Source of the DNA: Spiroplasma tabanidicola
GTDB lineage: Bacteria > Bacillota_I > Bacilli_A > Mycoplasmatales > Mycoplasmataceae
Assembly (NCBI RefSeq): GCF_009730595.1
Contig: NZ_CP046276.1
Coordinates: 1,116,001-1,180,000, forward strand
Direction: 5' to 3'
DNA length: 64,000 nucleotides
Shown: positions 54,454-62,972 of the stretch, piece by piece
Numbering within the stretch: position 1 is the first letter of the stretch
Layout of the letters: each line of letters starts with the position of its first letter
The notes under the pieces: generated by a model
Databases searched by the model: none
What the model was told of the DNA's origin: nothing
What the model saw: the letters and a program-made list of their open reading frames with translations, nothing else
Program-made: the position numbers and the translations under genes

Positions 54454-54843
54454 TTATCAAACAAATGCAAGAACTTCTCCACCTGCATTTTTTAGGCGAG
54501 CTTCTTTATCTGTCATGATTCCATTTGAAGTAGATACGATTGCGATTCCTAACCCGTTAAGTACATTTGGAATTTTGTTAGCTTGTAAGTATACTCTTAA
54601 TCCTGGTTTTGATATTCTTTTTAACCCTTTAATTACTCTTAATTTACCCTTGTATTTCAAACTTATTGTGATTTCTTTTTTAAAGTCTTCTGAAACTTTG
54701 AAGTCTTCAATGAATCCTTCTCTTTTTAAGATATTTGCTATTTCTAGTTTAATTTTGCTTCCAGGGATTACTACTTCTTTGTGAAATCTTTGGTTAGCAT
54801 TTCTAATTCTAGTAAGCATATCTGCTATTACATCTGTTGTCAT
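54454..54843 (-). CDS. rpsH: 30S ribosomal protein S8
   Basis: S8 binds 16S rRNA early in assembly and in E. coli represses the spc operon. The 129-residue protein starts [20 protein letters not shown], and ends [19 protein letters not shown], where W is TGA, followed by TAA. Without code 4 the Trp would be lost. AAAGGAATT lies ahead of the ATG. Its neighbours are rpsN and rplF. Confidence 0.97.
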
Positions 54844-54862
54844 ATTTCTCTAATTCCTTTCA

Positions 54863-55048
54863 CTATCATGAAGCTTTTTTAATACCAGGTATTTGTCCTT
54901 TGTAAGCTAAATCTCTAAAGCATACACGACATAGGTTAAACTTTCTCAAAACTGCATGTGGTCTACCACAGTTACCACAACGAGTATATTCTCTAACTTT
55001 AAACTTCTGAACTTTAGCTTGTTTTACTTTTAATGATTTTTTTGCCAT
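54863..55048 (-). CDS. rpsN: 30S ribosomal protein S14, zinc-binding type
   Basis: The 61-residue S14 is the short form with a zinc ribbon, CGNC and CRVC. It ends KKASW with W as TGA, then TAG. I chose ATG 55048 ([18 protein letters not shown]), which has AGGAG ten bases ahead; an in-frame ATG at 55084 would add 12 residues that the family lacks. It lies between rplE and rpsH. Confidence 0.95.
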
Positions 55049-55061
55049 TATTCTTGTTCTC

Positions 55062-55619
55062 CTACTTAACGAAAGGCATTCCAATTTTTTGAATTAATGA
55101 AAATGCATCTTCTCTATTTGTTGCTGTTGTAACTATTGTTATGTTCATCCCACGAACTTTTTTTACTTTATCGTAATCAATTTCTGGGAAAATAATTTGT
55201 TCTTTAATTCCTAATGAATAATTTCCTTGTTTATCAAAACTATTTTTAGGTACACCTCTAAAGTCACGAACACGTGGAAGTGCAACTGAAATTAATCTAT
55301 CTAAGAATTCATACATTTTTTTACCTCTTAAAGTAACTTTTGCTCCAATTGACATTCCTTCACGCAATTTGAACACAGCTAATGATTTTTTAGCTTTAGT
55401 TATTAAAGGTTTTTGTCCTGTAATCAAGGCTAATTCTGCTACTGCATCATCTAATCTTTTTGAATCTGCAACAGCATCTCCAACTCCTTGGTTTACAACT
55501 ACTTTAATTATTTTTGGAACTTGCATAATTGATTTATATTGTTTTTCTTTTAACATTTCTGGGATAATTTTTTCTTTGTAAAGTTTTTCTAATCTATTAA
55601 CACTTGCTTTTGCTGCCAT
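55062..55619 (-). CDS. rplE: 50S ribosomal protein L5
   Basis: L5 binds 5S rRNA and the P-site tRNA elbow. The 185-residue protein has [60 protein letters not shown] and IPEIDYDK-like [19 protein letters not shown]. No TGA codon. It follows rplX by 17 bases, the usual order rplX-rplE-rpsN. Confidence 0.97.
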   Translation of the reverse strand: MAAKASVNRLEKLYKEKIIPEMLKEKQYKSIMQVPKIIKVVVNQGVGDAVADSKRLDDAVAELALITGQKPLITKAKKSLAVFKLREGMSIGAKVTLRGKKMYEFLDRLISVALPRVRDFRGVPKNSFDKQGNYSLGIKEQIIFPEIDYDKVKKVRGMNITIVTTATNREDAFSLIQKIGMPFVK

Positions 55620-55636
55620 AAATTTCCTTTACCTTC

Positions 55637-55954
55637 CTATTTAATATCCGCTTTTGATTTAACGGCTATTCTAGATTTTTTCCCATCAACGATTTTGTAA
55701 GCAATTCTTGATCCAGTTCCTTTGTTTTTCGGATCTTGAATAGCTACGTTTGAAATGCTAATTGAAACTGGAATTTCTCTAATTCCACCTTCTTGGTCTG
55801 TTTGACTTGGTTTAAAGTGTTTAGTTCCATTTACACCTTCAACTCAAACTCTTTTTTTATCTTTTGATAATTTTCTAACTGGTCCGATTGTTCCTTTGTG
55901 GTTTCCGGCAATAACTTTTACTACATCACCTTTTAAGATTTTTGATTTAGTCAT
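55637..55954 (-). CDS. rplX: 50S ribosomal protein L24
   Basis: L24 starts assembly of the large subunit. The 105-residue protein starts MTKSKILKGDVVKVIAGNHK with the KOW motif (GNHKGTIGPVRK), then VWVEGVN, where W is TGA, HFKPSQTDQEGGIREIPVSI and SRIAYKIVDGKKSRI. AGGAGG lies ahead of ATG 55954. It lies between rplN and rplE in the standard order. Confidence 0.95.
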
Positions 55955-55964
55955 AAATTACCTC

Positions 55965-56333
55965 CTACAACACTTCTGGAGCAAGTGATGCGATTTTTGC
56001 AAATCCTGCATCCTTTACTTCTCTTGCAATTGGACCAAAAATACGTGTCCCTCTTGGAGACTTATCATCTTTTACAATGACTGCTGCATTTTCTGAAAAT
56101 CTAATGTATGTACCATCAGCTCTTCTTAAACCTCTAACAGTTCTAACAATAACAGCTTTAACAACTTGACCTTTTTTAACAACTCCACCAGGAGTAGCAG
56201 CTTTAACAGTAGCTACAACAATGTCACCAATATTTGTAAATTTTCTTACACTTCCACCTAAGTTTCTAATAACTAAAATTTCTTTTGCACCTGAGTTGTC
56301 AGCGATTTTTAATCTTGATTCATTTTGGATCAT
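55965..56333 (-). CDS. rplN: 50S ribosomal protein L14
   Basis: L14 lies at the subunit interface. The 122-residue protein starts [20 protein letters not shown], has [20 protein letters not shown], and the end [19 protein letters not shown], nearly invariant in bacteria. No TGA codon. It lies between rpsQ and rplX as usual. An AAGAGGTAAA site lies ahead. Confidence 0.98.
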   Translation of the reverse strand: MIQNESRLKIADNSGAKEILVIRNLGGSVRKFTNIGDIVVATVKAATPGGVVKKGQVVKAVIVRTVRGLRRADGTYIRFSENAAVIVKDDKSPRGTRIFGPIAREVKDAGFAKIASLAPEVL

Positions 56334-56353
56334 TTTTATTTACCTCTTCTTAA

Positions 56354-56611
56354 TTAAATAACTGATTTTTCAACAACTCTGATTAGTCTAAAATTTTTAG
56401 TTTTACTTAAAGGACGTGTTTCCATGATTTCTACCTTGTCACCCATCCCGGCAACTTCTTGTTCATCATGTGCTTTGTATTTTTTAGAATACTTAACACG
56501 TTTTTTATATGTTGGGTGGTTTTTGTAAGTTTCAACTAATACAGTGATAGTTTTGTTCATCTTATCTGAAACAACTTTACCAATGTAGGTTTTTCTTAAT
56601 TTTCTTTCCAT
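56354..56611 (-). CDS. rpsQ: 30S ribosomal protein S17
   Basis: S17 binds 16S rRNA early. The 85-residue OB-fold protein starts [20 protein letters not shown], has [13 protein letters not shown]-like [20 protein letters not shown] and ends [20 protein letters not shown]. No TGA codon. It lies three bases after the rpmC stop, with its ribosome site AAAGGAG in the last codons of rpmC. Confidence 0.97.
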   Translation of the reverse strand: MERKLRKTYIGKVVSDKMNKTITVLVETYKNHPTYKKRVKYSKKYKAHDEQEVAGMGDKVEIMETRPLSKTKNFRLIRVVEKSVI

Positions 56612-56614
56612 GAC

Positions 56615-57694
56615 CTATTTAGCTCCTTTTGTTTTAGTATCTTTTTTAGCTGCTAATTTTTTGTTTGCTTCGTCAATTTGTTTTTTTGCTTCATCAGCAT
56701 TTGAACCATAAGTGTATGTTTTAATGTCTTTTGGTTTTTTTGATAATTTTAAGTCGATAGCTTCAATGTCTTCACCTTTAGCTGCTTCAACTTTTATTTT
56801 TTTAGTTTTAACTTCACCTAATGCTGCTTTACCTTTACCAGTAGCTTTTGCTTCTCCTACTTCAACTTCAATAGTTTTTGCTTCTGCTACTTTGGCTTTT
56901 TTAGTTGCTACAGCTGGTTTTCCAATTCCTACAGGTTTTGGTTCTTCTACAGATGTTGATGAAGATTTTTTAGATGCAACTTTTGCTTTTGCAACTTTAA
57001 CTTCAACTTGTGCTTCTTCTACTTCTGCTTTAGCTTCTGCTACTTTTGCTTTTGCCACTTTTGCTTTTGCTTCAGCAACTGGTTTTGCTTCTGCTTTTGC
57101 TTTAGAAACTTTTTCTTCTGCTTTTTCTAAGTTGTTTTCAGCTTTAACTTCTTTTGCTTTTGCTTTAACTTCTTTTACTACAGCCTTAGCTTCTGCTACA
57201 ACTTCAACTGGTGCTTCAGGTTTTGACGCACCAGCTTTTTTAGCTGCAGGTTTTGCACTTGATTTTGCTTCAACATTATTGTCACTTGATGCTTCTGTGT
57301 TTCCTTCAACTGCAGCTGCCATAGCAGCTTCAATTGCATTATCACTAACACTTCCTTGACCATATTGTTCTTGTTGCATTTTTTCAAGCATTTCTCTTTG
57401 TTTTGCTCTAACTGCTTTTCCTGCTTGTTCAGCATTGTCAACAGCTTTTGCATAGTCTGGTTTAACAACAATGTTTTTTGTTACTTCTCCAGCTCTTTTT
57501 CTTTCTGCTAATAATGTTTCAATACGTGCAATATTTTTTCTCAATGCGTTAATTTTGTGAGTTTGTTCTAAACTTCCAACTGCTGCTTGAAATCTTAAAG
57601 CAAATAATTCAGCTTTATGATCTTCACTTTGTTTAATTAAATCAGCTACTGATTTTGCTCTTAATTCCAATACAAGGTCTGCTACTTTAGACAT
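56615..57694 (-). CDS. rpmC: 50S ribosomal protein L29 with very long C-terminal extension
   Basis: L29 lies by the polypeptide exit tunnel and helps bind SRP and trigger factor. Residues 1-70 are an ordinary L29 (ELFALRFQAAVGSLEQTHKI, RKNIARIETLLAERKRAG). About 290 further residues follow, rich in Ala, Lys, Glu and Val with loose repeats (AKVAKAKVAEAKAEVEEAQV, KPVAEAKAKVAK), ending in a Lys-rich tail. Total 359 residues against about 65 usually. No stop, TGA or frameshift is seen, and rpsQ follows three bases on with its RBS in the tail, so the frame is kept. The tail should be helical or disordered and would extend near the tunnel exit. It overlaps the rplP stop by one base. Confidence 0.95.
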   Translation of the reverse strand: MSKVADLVLELRAKSVADLIKQSEDHKAELFALRFQAAVGSLEQTHKINALRKNIARIETLLAERKRAGEVTKNIVVKPDYAKAVDNAEQAGKAVRAKQREMLEKMQQEQYGQGSVSDNAIEAAMAAAVEGNTEASSDNNVEAKSSAKPAAKKAGASKPEAPVEVVAEAKAVVKEVKAKAKEVKAENNLEKAEEKVSKAKAEAKPVAEAKAKVAKAKVAEAKAEVEEAQVEVKVAKAKVASKKSSSTSVEEPKPVGIGKPAVATKKAKVAEAKTIEVEVGEAKATGKGKAALGEVKTKKIKVEAAKGEDIEAIDLKLSKKPKDIKTYTYGSNADEAKKQIDEANKKLAAKKDTKTKGAK

Positions 57695-58107
57695 TATTCA
57701 TCACCTCTCTTAACGATTTTGCATCGAACTGGTAATTTGTGCATTGCAAGACGTAAAGCTTCACGAGCAACTTCTTCAGAAACTCCTGCAACTTCAAACA
57801 TAAATTGTCCTTGTTTTACAACTGCTACTCAATCTTCTGGCGAACCTTTCCCAGATCCCATACGTACTTCTAAAGGTTTTTTAGTAACTGCCATATGTGG
57901 GAAAATTCTGATTCAAACTTTTCCAAAACGTTTCATATAACGAGTCATAGCAATACGAGCAGCTTCAATTTGTCTTGTAGTAATTCAAGCTCCATCTAAT
58001 GACATTAATCCATATTCTCCAAAGGCAATGAATTTACCACCTTTAGCTTTTCCTTCATAACTAACTCTATGAGGACGACGGAATTTAACTCTTTTAGGCA
58101 TTAACAT
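57694..58107 (-). CDS. rplP: 50S ribosomal protein L16
   Basis: L16 organises the A-site region. The 137-residue protein starts [20 protein letters not shown], has [20 protein letters not shown] with W as TGA, and [21 protein letters not shown] chose the first of two ATGs (58107), matching the family start MLxPKR and nine bases after GGGGGG. Two more TGA are Trp. The stop overlaps the rpmC start by one base. Confidence 0.96.
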
Positions 58108-58109
58108 AA

Positions 58110-58829
58110 TTATCTAGCCCCCCTAACCGGTGGTTTTCTATCAAACTTTTTGTCTGCTATAACTTTGTCTTGGTTTTTTTGTTGTCCTGGTTTACCTAAA
58201 ATTTCACCATGGTTAATTCAAACTTTAACTCCAATTTGACCATATGTAGTTCTTGCTTCATATAAAGCATAATCAATATCACTTCTTAAAGTAGATAATG
58301 GCACTGATCCTTCTAAATAACCTTCAGTTCTTGCCATTTCAACTCCACCAAGTCTTCCTGAAACACTAGTTTTAATTCCTTTTGCTCCAGCTTTTAGTGC
58401 TTTTCTGATAGCTAATTTTTGAACTGTTCTAAATGATGCACGATTTGTAATTTGTTCTCCAATAAATTGTGCAACTAATCTTGCATCAACATCTGGATTT
58501 TTGATTTCTAATACATTAACTTTAACTGCTGCTTTTTTGTCTTTAACAGTTTTTCTAACAGTTAAAATAATATTATCGATATTTTTGTTTTCTTGACCTA
58601 GAACGATAGTTGGACGAGCAGTACGGATAATAAGAACAATTTCTTTTTGTGTTCTTTCAATTTCAACTTTAGATACAGCTCCGTTTTTCAATAATTTCAA
58701 AACAGCTTTTCTAATTTTAATGTCTTGGTGTAATCATTTAACATACTCACCTTTTTCTGCATATCATCTATTATCTCATGTTCTGATAATTCCAATACGC
58801 ATTGCATTAGGAGATACTTTTTGTCCCAT
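58110..58829 (-). CDS. rpsC: 30S ribosomal protein S3
   Basis: S3 forms part of the mRNA entry. The 239-residue protein starts [20 protein letters not shown], has the KH domain ([19 protein letters not shown]) and [20 protein letters not shown]. Three or more TGA are Trp (RTWDNRWYAEKG, KWLHQD). Two bases separate its stop from the rplP start. Length matches Firmicutes S3 plus a Lys-rich end. Confidence 0.97.
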
Positions 58830-58843
58830 ACTAATCTTCCTTC

Positions 58844-59179
58844 CTATCTACCGTCACTTACAATAATTGTAATGTGACTTGTTCTTTTTAATATTTCATA
58901 CGCTCTTCCGTGAGCTCTTGGTCTAAAACGTTTTAATGTTGGTCCTTCGTTAACATAAATTGTTTTTACGAATAGTTGGTCAGCTTCCATACCATTGTTG
59001 TTAACTGCGTTAGCAACTGCTGAGTTTAATAATTTTAATACTGGTTCTGAAGATCTTTTATCTTGGTTTTGTAATATTGCTACTGCTTCTGAGATTTTTT
59101 TTGCTCTAATTGAGTCGGCTACTAGTCTAACTTTTCTTGGTGAGATTCTAATCATTGATAATTTTGCTTTTGCTTCCAT
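58844..59179 (-). CDS. rplV: 50S ribosomal protein L22
   Basis: L22 lines the exit tunnel. The 111-residue protein starts [20 protein letters not shown], has [20 protein letters not shown] and the tunnel-loop [20 protein letters not shown]. No TGA codon and no extension. It lies between rpsS and rpsC as usual. Confidence 0.98.
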   Translation of the reverse strand: MEAKAKLSMIRISPRKVRLVADSIRAKKISEAVAILQNQDKRSSEPVLKLLNSAVANAVNNNGMEADQLFVKTIYVNEGPTLKRFRPRAHGRAYEILKRTSHITIIVSDGR

Positions 59180-59204
59180 ATTTTCTCAATACTTCCTTTA
59201 AAGA

Positions 59205-59474
59205 TTATTTTTTCTTTTTCTTATCATCACCATGTCCACCAAACTTACGTGTTGGTGAAAATTCTCCTAGTTTGTGGCCAACCATATCTTCAGTAACATA
59301 AACTGGAATGAACTCTTTACCGTTATAAACTCCAAATGTGTGACCTACAAACTCAGGAAAGATTGTAGATCTACGTGATCAAGTTTTAATGTTTTCTTTT
59401 TTGCTTCCTAATGCTTCTACTTTTTTTAATAAGTAGTCATCTGCAAAAGGACCTTTTTTAAGTGATCTTGACAT
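59205..59474 (-). CDS. rpsS: 30S ribosomal protein S19
   Basis: S19 is in the head near the A-site. The 89-residue protein starts [20 protein letters not shown], has [20 protein letters not shown] with W as TGA, and [25 protein letters not shown] precedes ATG 59474. It follows rplB in the S10 part of the cluster. Confidence 0.97.
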
Positions 59475-59490
59475 AAATTACATTCCCTCC

Positions 59491-60333
59491 TTATTTAGTT
59501 GCATTTCTTCTTCTTACAATCAATTTGTTTGAAGCTTTTTTAGTGTCACGAGTTTTAACTCCAAGAGCTTTTTTACCTCAAGGTGTTAATGGAGCTTTAC
59601 GACCAATTGAAGCTCTTCCTTCTCCCCCTCCGTGAGGGTGATCAATTGGGTTCATTACAGAACCACGAACTGTTGGTCTTATTCCACGTCAACGGTTTCT
59701 TCCAGCTTTTCCTCAGTTTACCAAGCTATATTCTTCATTTCCTACTTCTCCGATTGTTGCATAACATTCTGAAAGTATTTTTCTAACTTCACCTGAACCT
59801 AATCTTACGATTACATATTTTCCATCATCATCTTTACCTAAGATTTGAACTGAACTTCCTGCACTACGTGCGATTTGTCCACCTTTTCCTGGTTTTAATT
59901 CAACGTTGTGGATTAATGTTCCTTCAGGAATATTTTTAAGTGGTGCTGCATTACCAACTTTGATATCTGCAGTTTCACTTGCAATTATTTCTTGTCCTAC
60001 TTGCATTCCTTTTGCAAATAAGATGTAACGTTTTTCTCCATCAATATAATGGATTAAACAGATAAATGCATTTCTATTTGGGTCATATTCAATAGTGGCA
60101 ATTTTTCCAGCGATATCGCGTTTATTACGTTTAAAGTCAATAATACGATATTTACGCTTGTGCCCTCCACCTTTATGGCGAGTTGTAATTTGACCATGAT
60201 TATTTCTTCCAGCTCTTTCGTTAACCTTAACTGTTAATGAAGATTCAGGTTTAGAAGTAGTAAGAATGCTATAATCTAAAGTTGTCATATTTCTACGTCC
60301 ATTAGTCGTAGGCTTATACTTTTTAATTGGCAT
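59491..60333 (-). CDS. rplB: 50S ribosomal protein L2
   Basis: L2 is needed for subunit joining and peptidyl transfer. The 280-residue protein starts [20 protein letters not shown], has [20 protein letters not shown] and the active-site region [20 protein letters not shown] with the key His in HPHGGG. Five TGA are Trp in its last third. It lies between rplW and rpsS. Confidence 0.98.
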
Positions 60334-60391
60334 AATATTCTTCCTTTTCGCCTTTCTATTAACTTACAATAATTTGTACACATGTACTTTT

Positions 60392-60676
60392 CTATAAGTC
60401 TGATAAGATGTCTAATTTTTCTCCATCTTTTAAAGTAATGATTGCTTTTTTATAAGCGTTTGTTTTTCCAACAAATCTTCCCATTCTTTTGTCTTGTCCA
60501 TCATAGTTTGCAGTTCTTACTGACTTAACTTTAACTTGAAAGATTTCTTCGAATGCTTTTTTAATTTGAACTTTGTTTGATCTTTTATCAACGATGAATG
60601 TGTATGCGCCATTTTGTTGACCTGCATATGATTTTTCAGTTAATAAAGGTTTTTTAATAACTTCTGTTAAATGCAT
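60392..60676 (-). CDS. rplW: 50S ribosomal protein L23
   Basis: L23 docks trigger factor and SRP at the tunnel exit, next to L29. The 94-residue protein has [35 protein letters not shown] and the late [20 protein letters not shown]. No TGA codon. It overlaps the rplD stop by one base. Confidence 0.97.
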   Translation of the reverse strand: MHLTEVIKKPLLTEKSYAGQQNGAYTFIVDKRSNKVQIKKAFEEIFQVKVKSVRTANYDGQDKRMGRFVGKTNAYKKAIITLKDGEKLDILSDL

Positions 60677-61302
60677 TATGCATACACCTCCTCAATACGA
60701 TTTACAGCATCTTCTGTTAAAACTAATTTTGACGCATTAAGTAAATCAAATATATTCATTTTTTGAAAATCCAAAGTTTTTACTCCAGGAATGTTTCCTG
60801 CAGATTTAACAACTACTTCTTCGTGTTCTTTTGTCACGATTAAAGTTTTTTGATTATCAATTTTTACATTTTTCATAACACTCAACATTTCTTTTGTTGA
60901 AGGTTTTGAGAATGCGAATTTGTCTAAAATTACTAAATTTTCTTCTCTTGCTTTTAAGCTTAAAGCACTTCTAATAGCAAGTTGTCTAACTTTTCTATTA
61001 ACTGCTTTTTTGTAATTTATATTTGGTGTAGGACCAAATGCGATTCCCCCACCTCTTCATTGTGGAGCTCTAATTGATCCTTGACGAGCACGACCTGTAC
61101 CTTTTTGTCTTCAAGGTTTACGTCCCCCACCTCTTACTTCTGCTCTAGTTTTTGTTTTTCTTGTTCCTTGTCTTAATGCTGCTTGTTGTGAAACAACTGT
61201 ATCGAAAATTGCTTGTTGGTGTGGTTCTATATTAAATACTTTGTCATTTAAAGTAATTTCTTTAACTGATGAACCAGTAACATCTAAAACTTGTGCTTTC
61301 AT
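60676..61302 (-). CDS. rplD: 50S ribosomal protein L4
   Basis: L4 reaches into the exit tunnel and in E. coli represses the S10 operon. The 208-residue protein has [20 protein letters not shown] (the tunnel loop), [20 protein letters not shown] and [20 protein letters not shown]. Two TGA are Trp (KPWRQKG; the other W in PQWRGG). It lies between rplC and rplW. Confidence 0.97.
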
Positions 61303-61318
61303 GTTATTTTACCTCCAA

Positions 61319-62038
61319 TTATTCAGCAACTGGTGCTTCTTCAACTTTTGGTGCTGAAGCAGCAGGAGCTACATTTTCTTTTACATTTCTTGCAAGTAAT
61401 TCAACTGCTGTTGTTTCTTTTGCACCTTTAGCATTTTCTCTTATAACAACTAGTCCTTTTCTTGGACCTGGAACTGAACCTTTAATTAAAACTAGATTTC
61501 TTTCACTATCAACTTTAATAATTTCAAGATTTTGAATTGTTACTTTTTCATGCCCCATATGACCTGGCATTTTTTTTGATTTGAAGATTCTATTAATAAT
61601 TGCTCCCATTGATCCAACTCCACGGTGGTATCCTGAACCGTGACCCATTGGTCCTCTTGAGTAATTATGTCTTTTAATTGACCCTGCAAATCCTTTTCCT
61701 TTTGAAACTCCTGTAACGTCGACAAATTGACCAGCACTGAATATGTCGGCAGCCTTAATTTCGGCTCCAATTTCATATCCATCCATATCTCTGATTTCTT
61801 TAACGAAGCGCTTAGGTTCAGAATTTGCTTTTTTGAAAGCTCCCATTTCTGGTTTATTGATTAAGTTAGCTCTTTTATCAATAGTTCCTAGCTTAACTGC
61901 TACATATCCGTCTTTTTCAACTGTTTTTACTTGTAAAACTTTATTAGTTTCAACTTCAATAACAGTCACAGGGATAAGAGAACCACGTTCACTAAAAACT
62001 TGTGTCATCTCTAACTTACGTCCTAAGATTCCTTTCAT
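61319..62038 (-). CDS. rplC: 50S ribosomal protein L3 with C-terminal tail
   Basis: L3 starts assembly near the peptidyl transferase centre. The 239-residue protein starts [20 protein letters not shown], has [20 protein letters not shown] and [21 protein letters not shown] tail of about 27 residues after the core ([20 protein letters not shown]) is Ala/Pro/Glu-rich and absent from Bacillus L3 (209). No TGA codon. It lies between rpsJ and rplD. Confidence 0.97.
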   Translation of the reverse strand: MKGILGRKLEMTQVFSERGSLIPVTVIEVETNKVLQVKTVEKDGYVAVKLGTIDKRANLINKPEMGAFKKANSEPKRFVKEIRDMDGYEIGAEIKAADIFSAGQFVDVTGVSKGKGFAGSIKRHNYSRGPMGHGSGYHRGVGSMGAIINRIFKSKKMPGHMGHEKVTIQNLEIIKVDSERNLVLIKGSVPGPRKGLVVIRENAKGAKETTAVELLARNVKENVAPAASAPKVEEAPVAE

Positions 62039-62097
62039 ACGATATTTCCTCCTGTGTTATTAATATAAAATGATAATCATGTATACTTTGTTAAATC

Positions 62098-62406
62098 CTA
62101 TAATTTTATTTCGATGTTTACACCTGTTGGTAACTGAACTCTTGTTAATGAATCCATTGTTTTTGGTGTTGGTTCGATGATTTCTAGTATTCTTTTGTGT
62201 GTTCTCATTTCGAACTGCTCTCTACTATCTTTGTATTTATGAGTAGCTCTCAATATTGTAATAATTTGTTTTTCTGTTGGTAATGGAATAGGTCCACGAA
62301 CTTTAGCTCCAGTAGATTCAGCTGCTTCAATTATTTTAGCAATTGATTGATCAACAATAGCGTGATCGTAACCTTTTAATTTGATTTTTATTTTTTGTTG
62401 AGCCAT
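62098..62406 (-). CDS. rpsJ: 30S ribosomal protein S10
   Basis: S10 is in the head and also acts in transcription antitermination with NusB. The 102-residue protein starts [20 protein letters not shown] and has [20 protein letters not shown] and [21 protein letters not shown] chose ATG 62406, with AAGGAGG ahead; an upstream in-frame ATG at 62460 would add 18 residues without family support. It is the first gene of the cluster. Confidence 0.97.
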   Translation of the reverse strand: MAQQKIKIKLKGYDHAIVDQSIAKIIEAAESTGAKVRGPIPLPTEKQIITILRATHKYKDSREQFEMRTHKRILEIIEPTPKTMDSLTRVQLPTGVNIEIKL

Positions 62407-62653
62407 TTGCATCCTCCTTACACAATGACAACCGCTTCCTGTGTGTTGTCTAATAACCACAAAATATACATGCCAAATTATTATTACACAAAGATTCTAA
62501 CAATTCAACATAATTTGAAAAATATTTTCATATAATACTACATAATTTTATACTGTTATACTCCCATTAATACTATGTTTTTTTACAACAAAAAAATAGT
62601 TTTTGTGATATGTTAAAAACGTCTAATTTGGGTTTAAATAATATTTTTTAAAA
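62407..62653 (-). other. Leader and promoter region of the ribosomal cluster
   Basis: On the minus strand the 155 bases before rpsJ hold a possible hairpin GACAAC/GTTGTC (about 62429-62452) just before the ribosome site and AT-rich boxes further up (TATTAT and TAATAAT), none a strong match. No protein gene is seen. The rest up to 62653 is AT-rich and carries no feature that I can support. Confidence 0.4.
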
Positions 62654-62662
62654 TGCTATAAT
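62654..62662 (+). promoter_or_regulatory. Extended -10 promoter of permease leader
   Basis: TGCTATAAT is a clear extended -10 box. Transcription would begin near 62669, more than 300 bases ahead of the permease start. Confidence 0.7.
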
Positions 62663-62748
62663 TAAAAAGTGTAAGTTTAATGATCTAATTTTAGATATAT
62701 TAAAACCTACCTATTTTAAATTGATAAAAAATAGATCGGAGAAGCGCT

Positions 62749-62859
62749 ATGCAAATATTATCTTTAACCACTAGAAAAGCTATGACAGCCAAAACTACAG
62801 GTATATTTACTTTTGAATGTTTTTTGGGTTTTTTAGTTTTGCATAATGCTACTTTTTAA
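62749..62859 (+). CDS. Possible 36-residue leader peptide, Thr-rich
   Basis: GGAG lies seven bases before ATG 62749, and the frame runs to TAA 62859. Seven of 36 residues are Thr, five of them within residues 7-17 (TTRKAMTAKTT), then a hydrophobic run (FECFLGFLVL). It could be an attenuation leader peptide sensing charged tRNA-Thr or Lys, or a small membrane peptide. Its start codon is inside the long-range helix of the leader RNA. Whether it is translated is unknown. Confidence 0.4.
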   Translation: MQILSLTTRKAMTAKTTGIFTFECFLGFLVLHNATF

Positions 62860-62897
62860 AAAGTAATACTTTAAAACAAAATAATATTTAAAAGTAA

Positions 62898-62943
62898 ATA
62901 TAAATTTAATAACTATTAAATTTATATTTTTTTTATTTTTTTA
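62898..62943 (+). terminator. Intrinsic terminator in the permease leader
   Basis: ATATAAATTTAAT (62898-62910) pairs perfectly with ATTAAATTTATAT (62915-62927) around AACT, followed by a T run to 62943. It lies 30 bases before the permease ATG and would stop transcription unless prevented. Confidence 0.88.
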
Positions 62944-62972
62944 TCAATTATTGAAAAGAAAGGAATTAAGAA

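Larger units (their letters stand above)
62669..62945 (+). promoter_or_regulatory. Structured leader with terminator upstream of permease, type unknown
   Basis: Between the promoter and the permease the RNA can form a hairpin at 62672-62703 (TTTAAT/ATTAAA with ATCTA/TAGAT inside), one at 62712-62736 (CTATTTT/AAAAATAG), a long-range helix TATGCAAA (62748-62755) with TTTGCATA (62838-62845), and last a 13-bp terminator. A 36-codon ORF lies within. The layout is that of a transcription attenuator or riboswitch, but it matches no class that I can name (not T-box, lysine, purine, SAM, glycine or c-di-AMP by their core motifs). Confidence 0.55.

Noticed and set aside
56712-57359. Plus-strand open frame of 215 codons opposite L29
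   Set aside because: It is a low-complexity shadow (Ala, Ser, Thr, Phe) of the repetitive L29 tail; no ribosome site.
62669-62945. Assignment of the permease leader to a T-box or a named riboswitch
   Set aside because: The core sequence motifs of T-box, lysine, SAM, purine, glycine and c-di-AMP elements are not seen.
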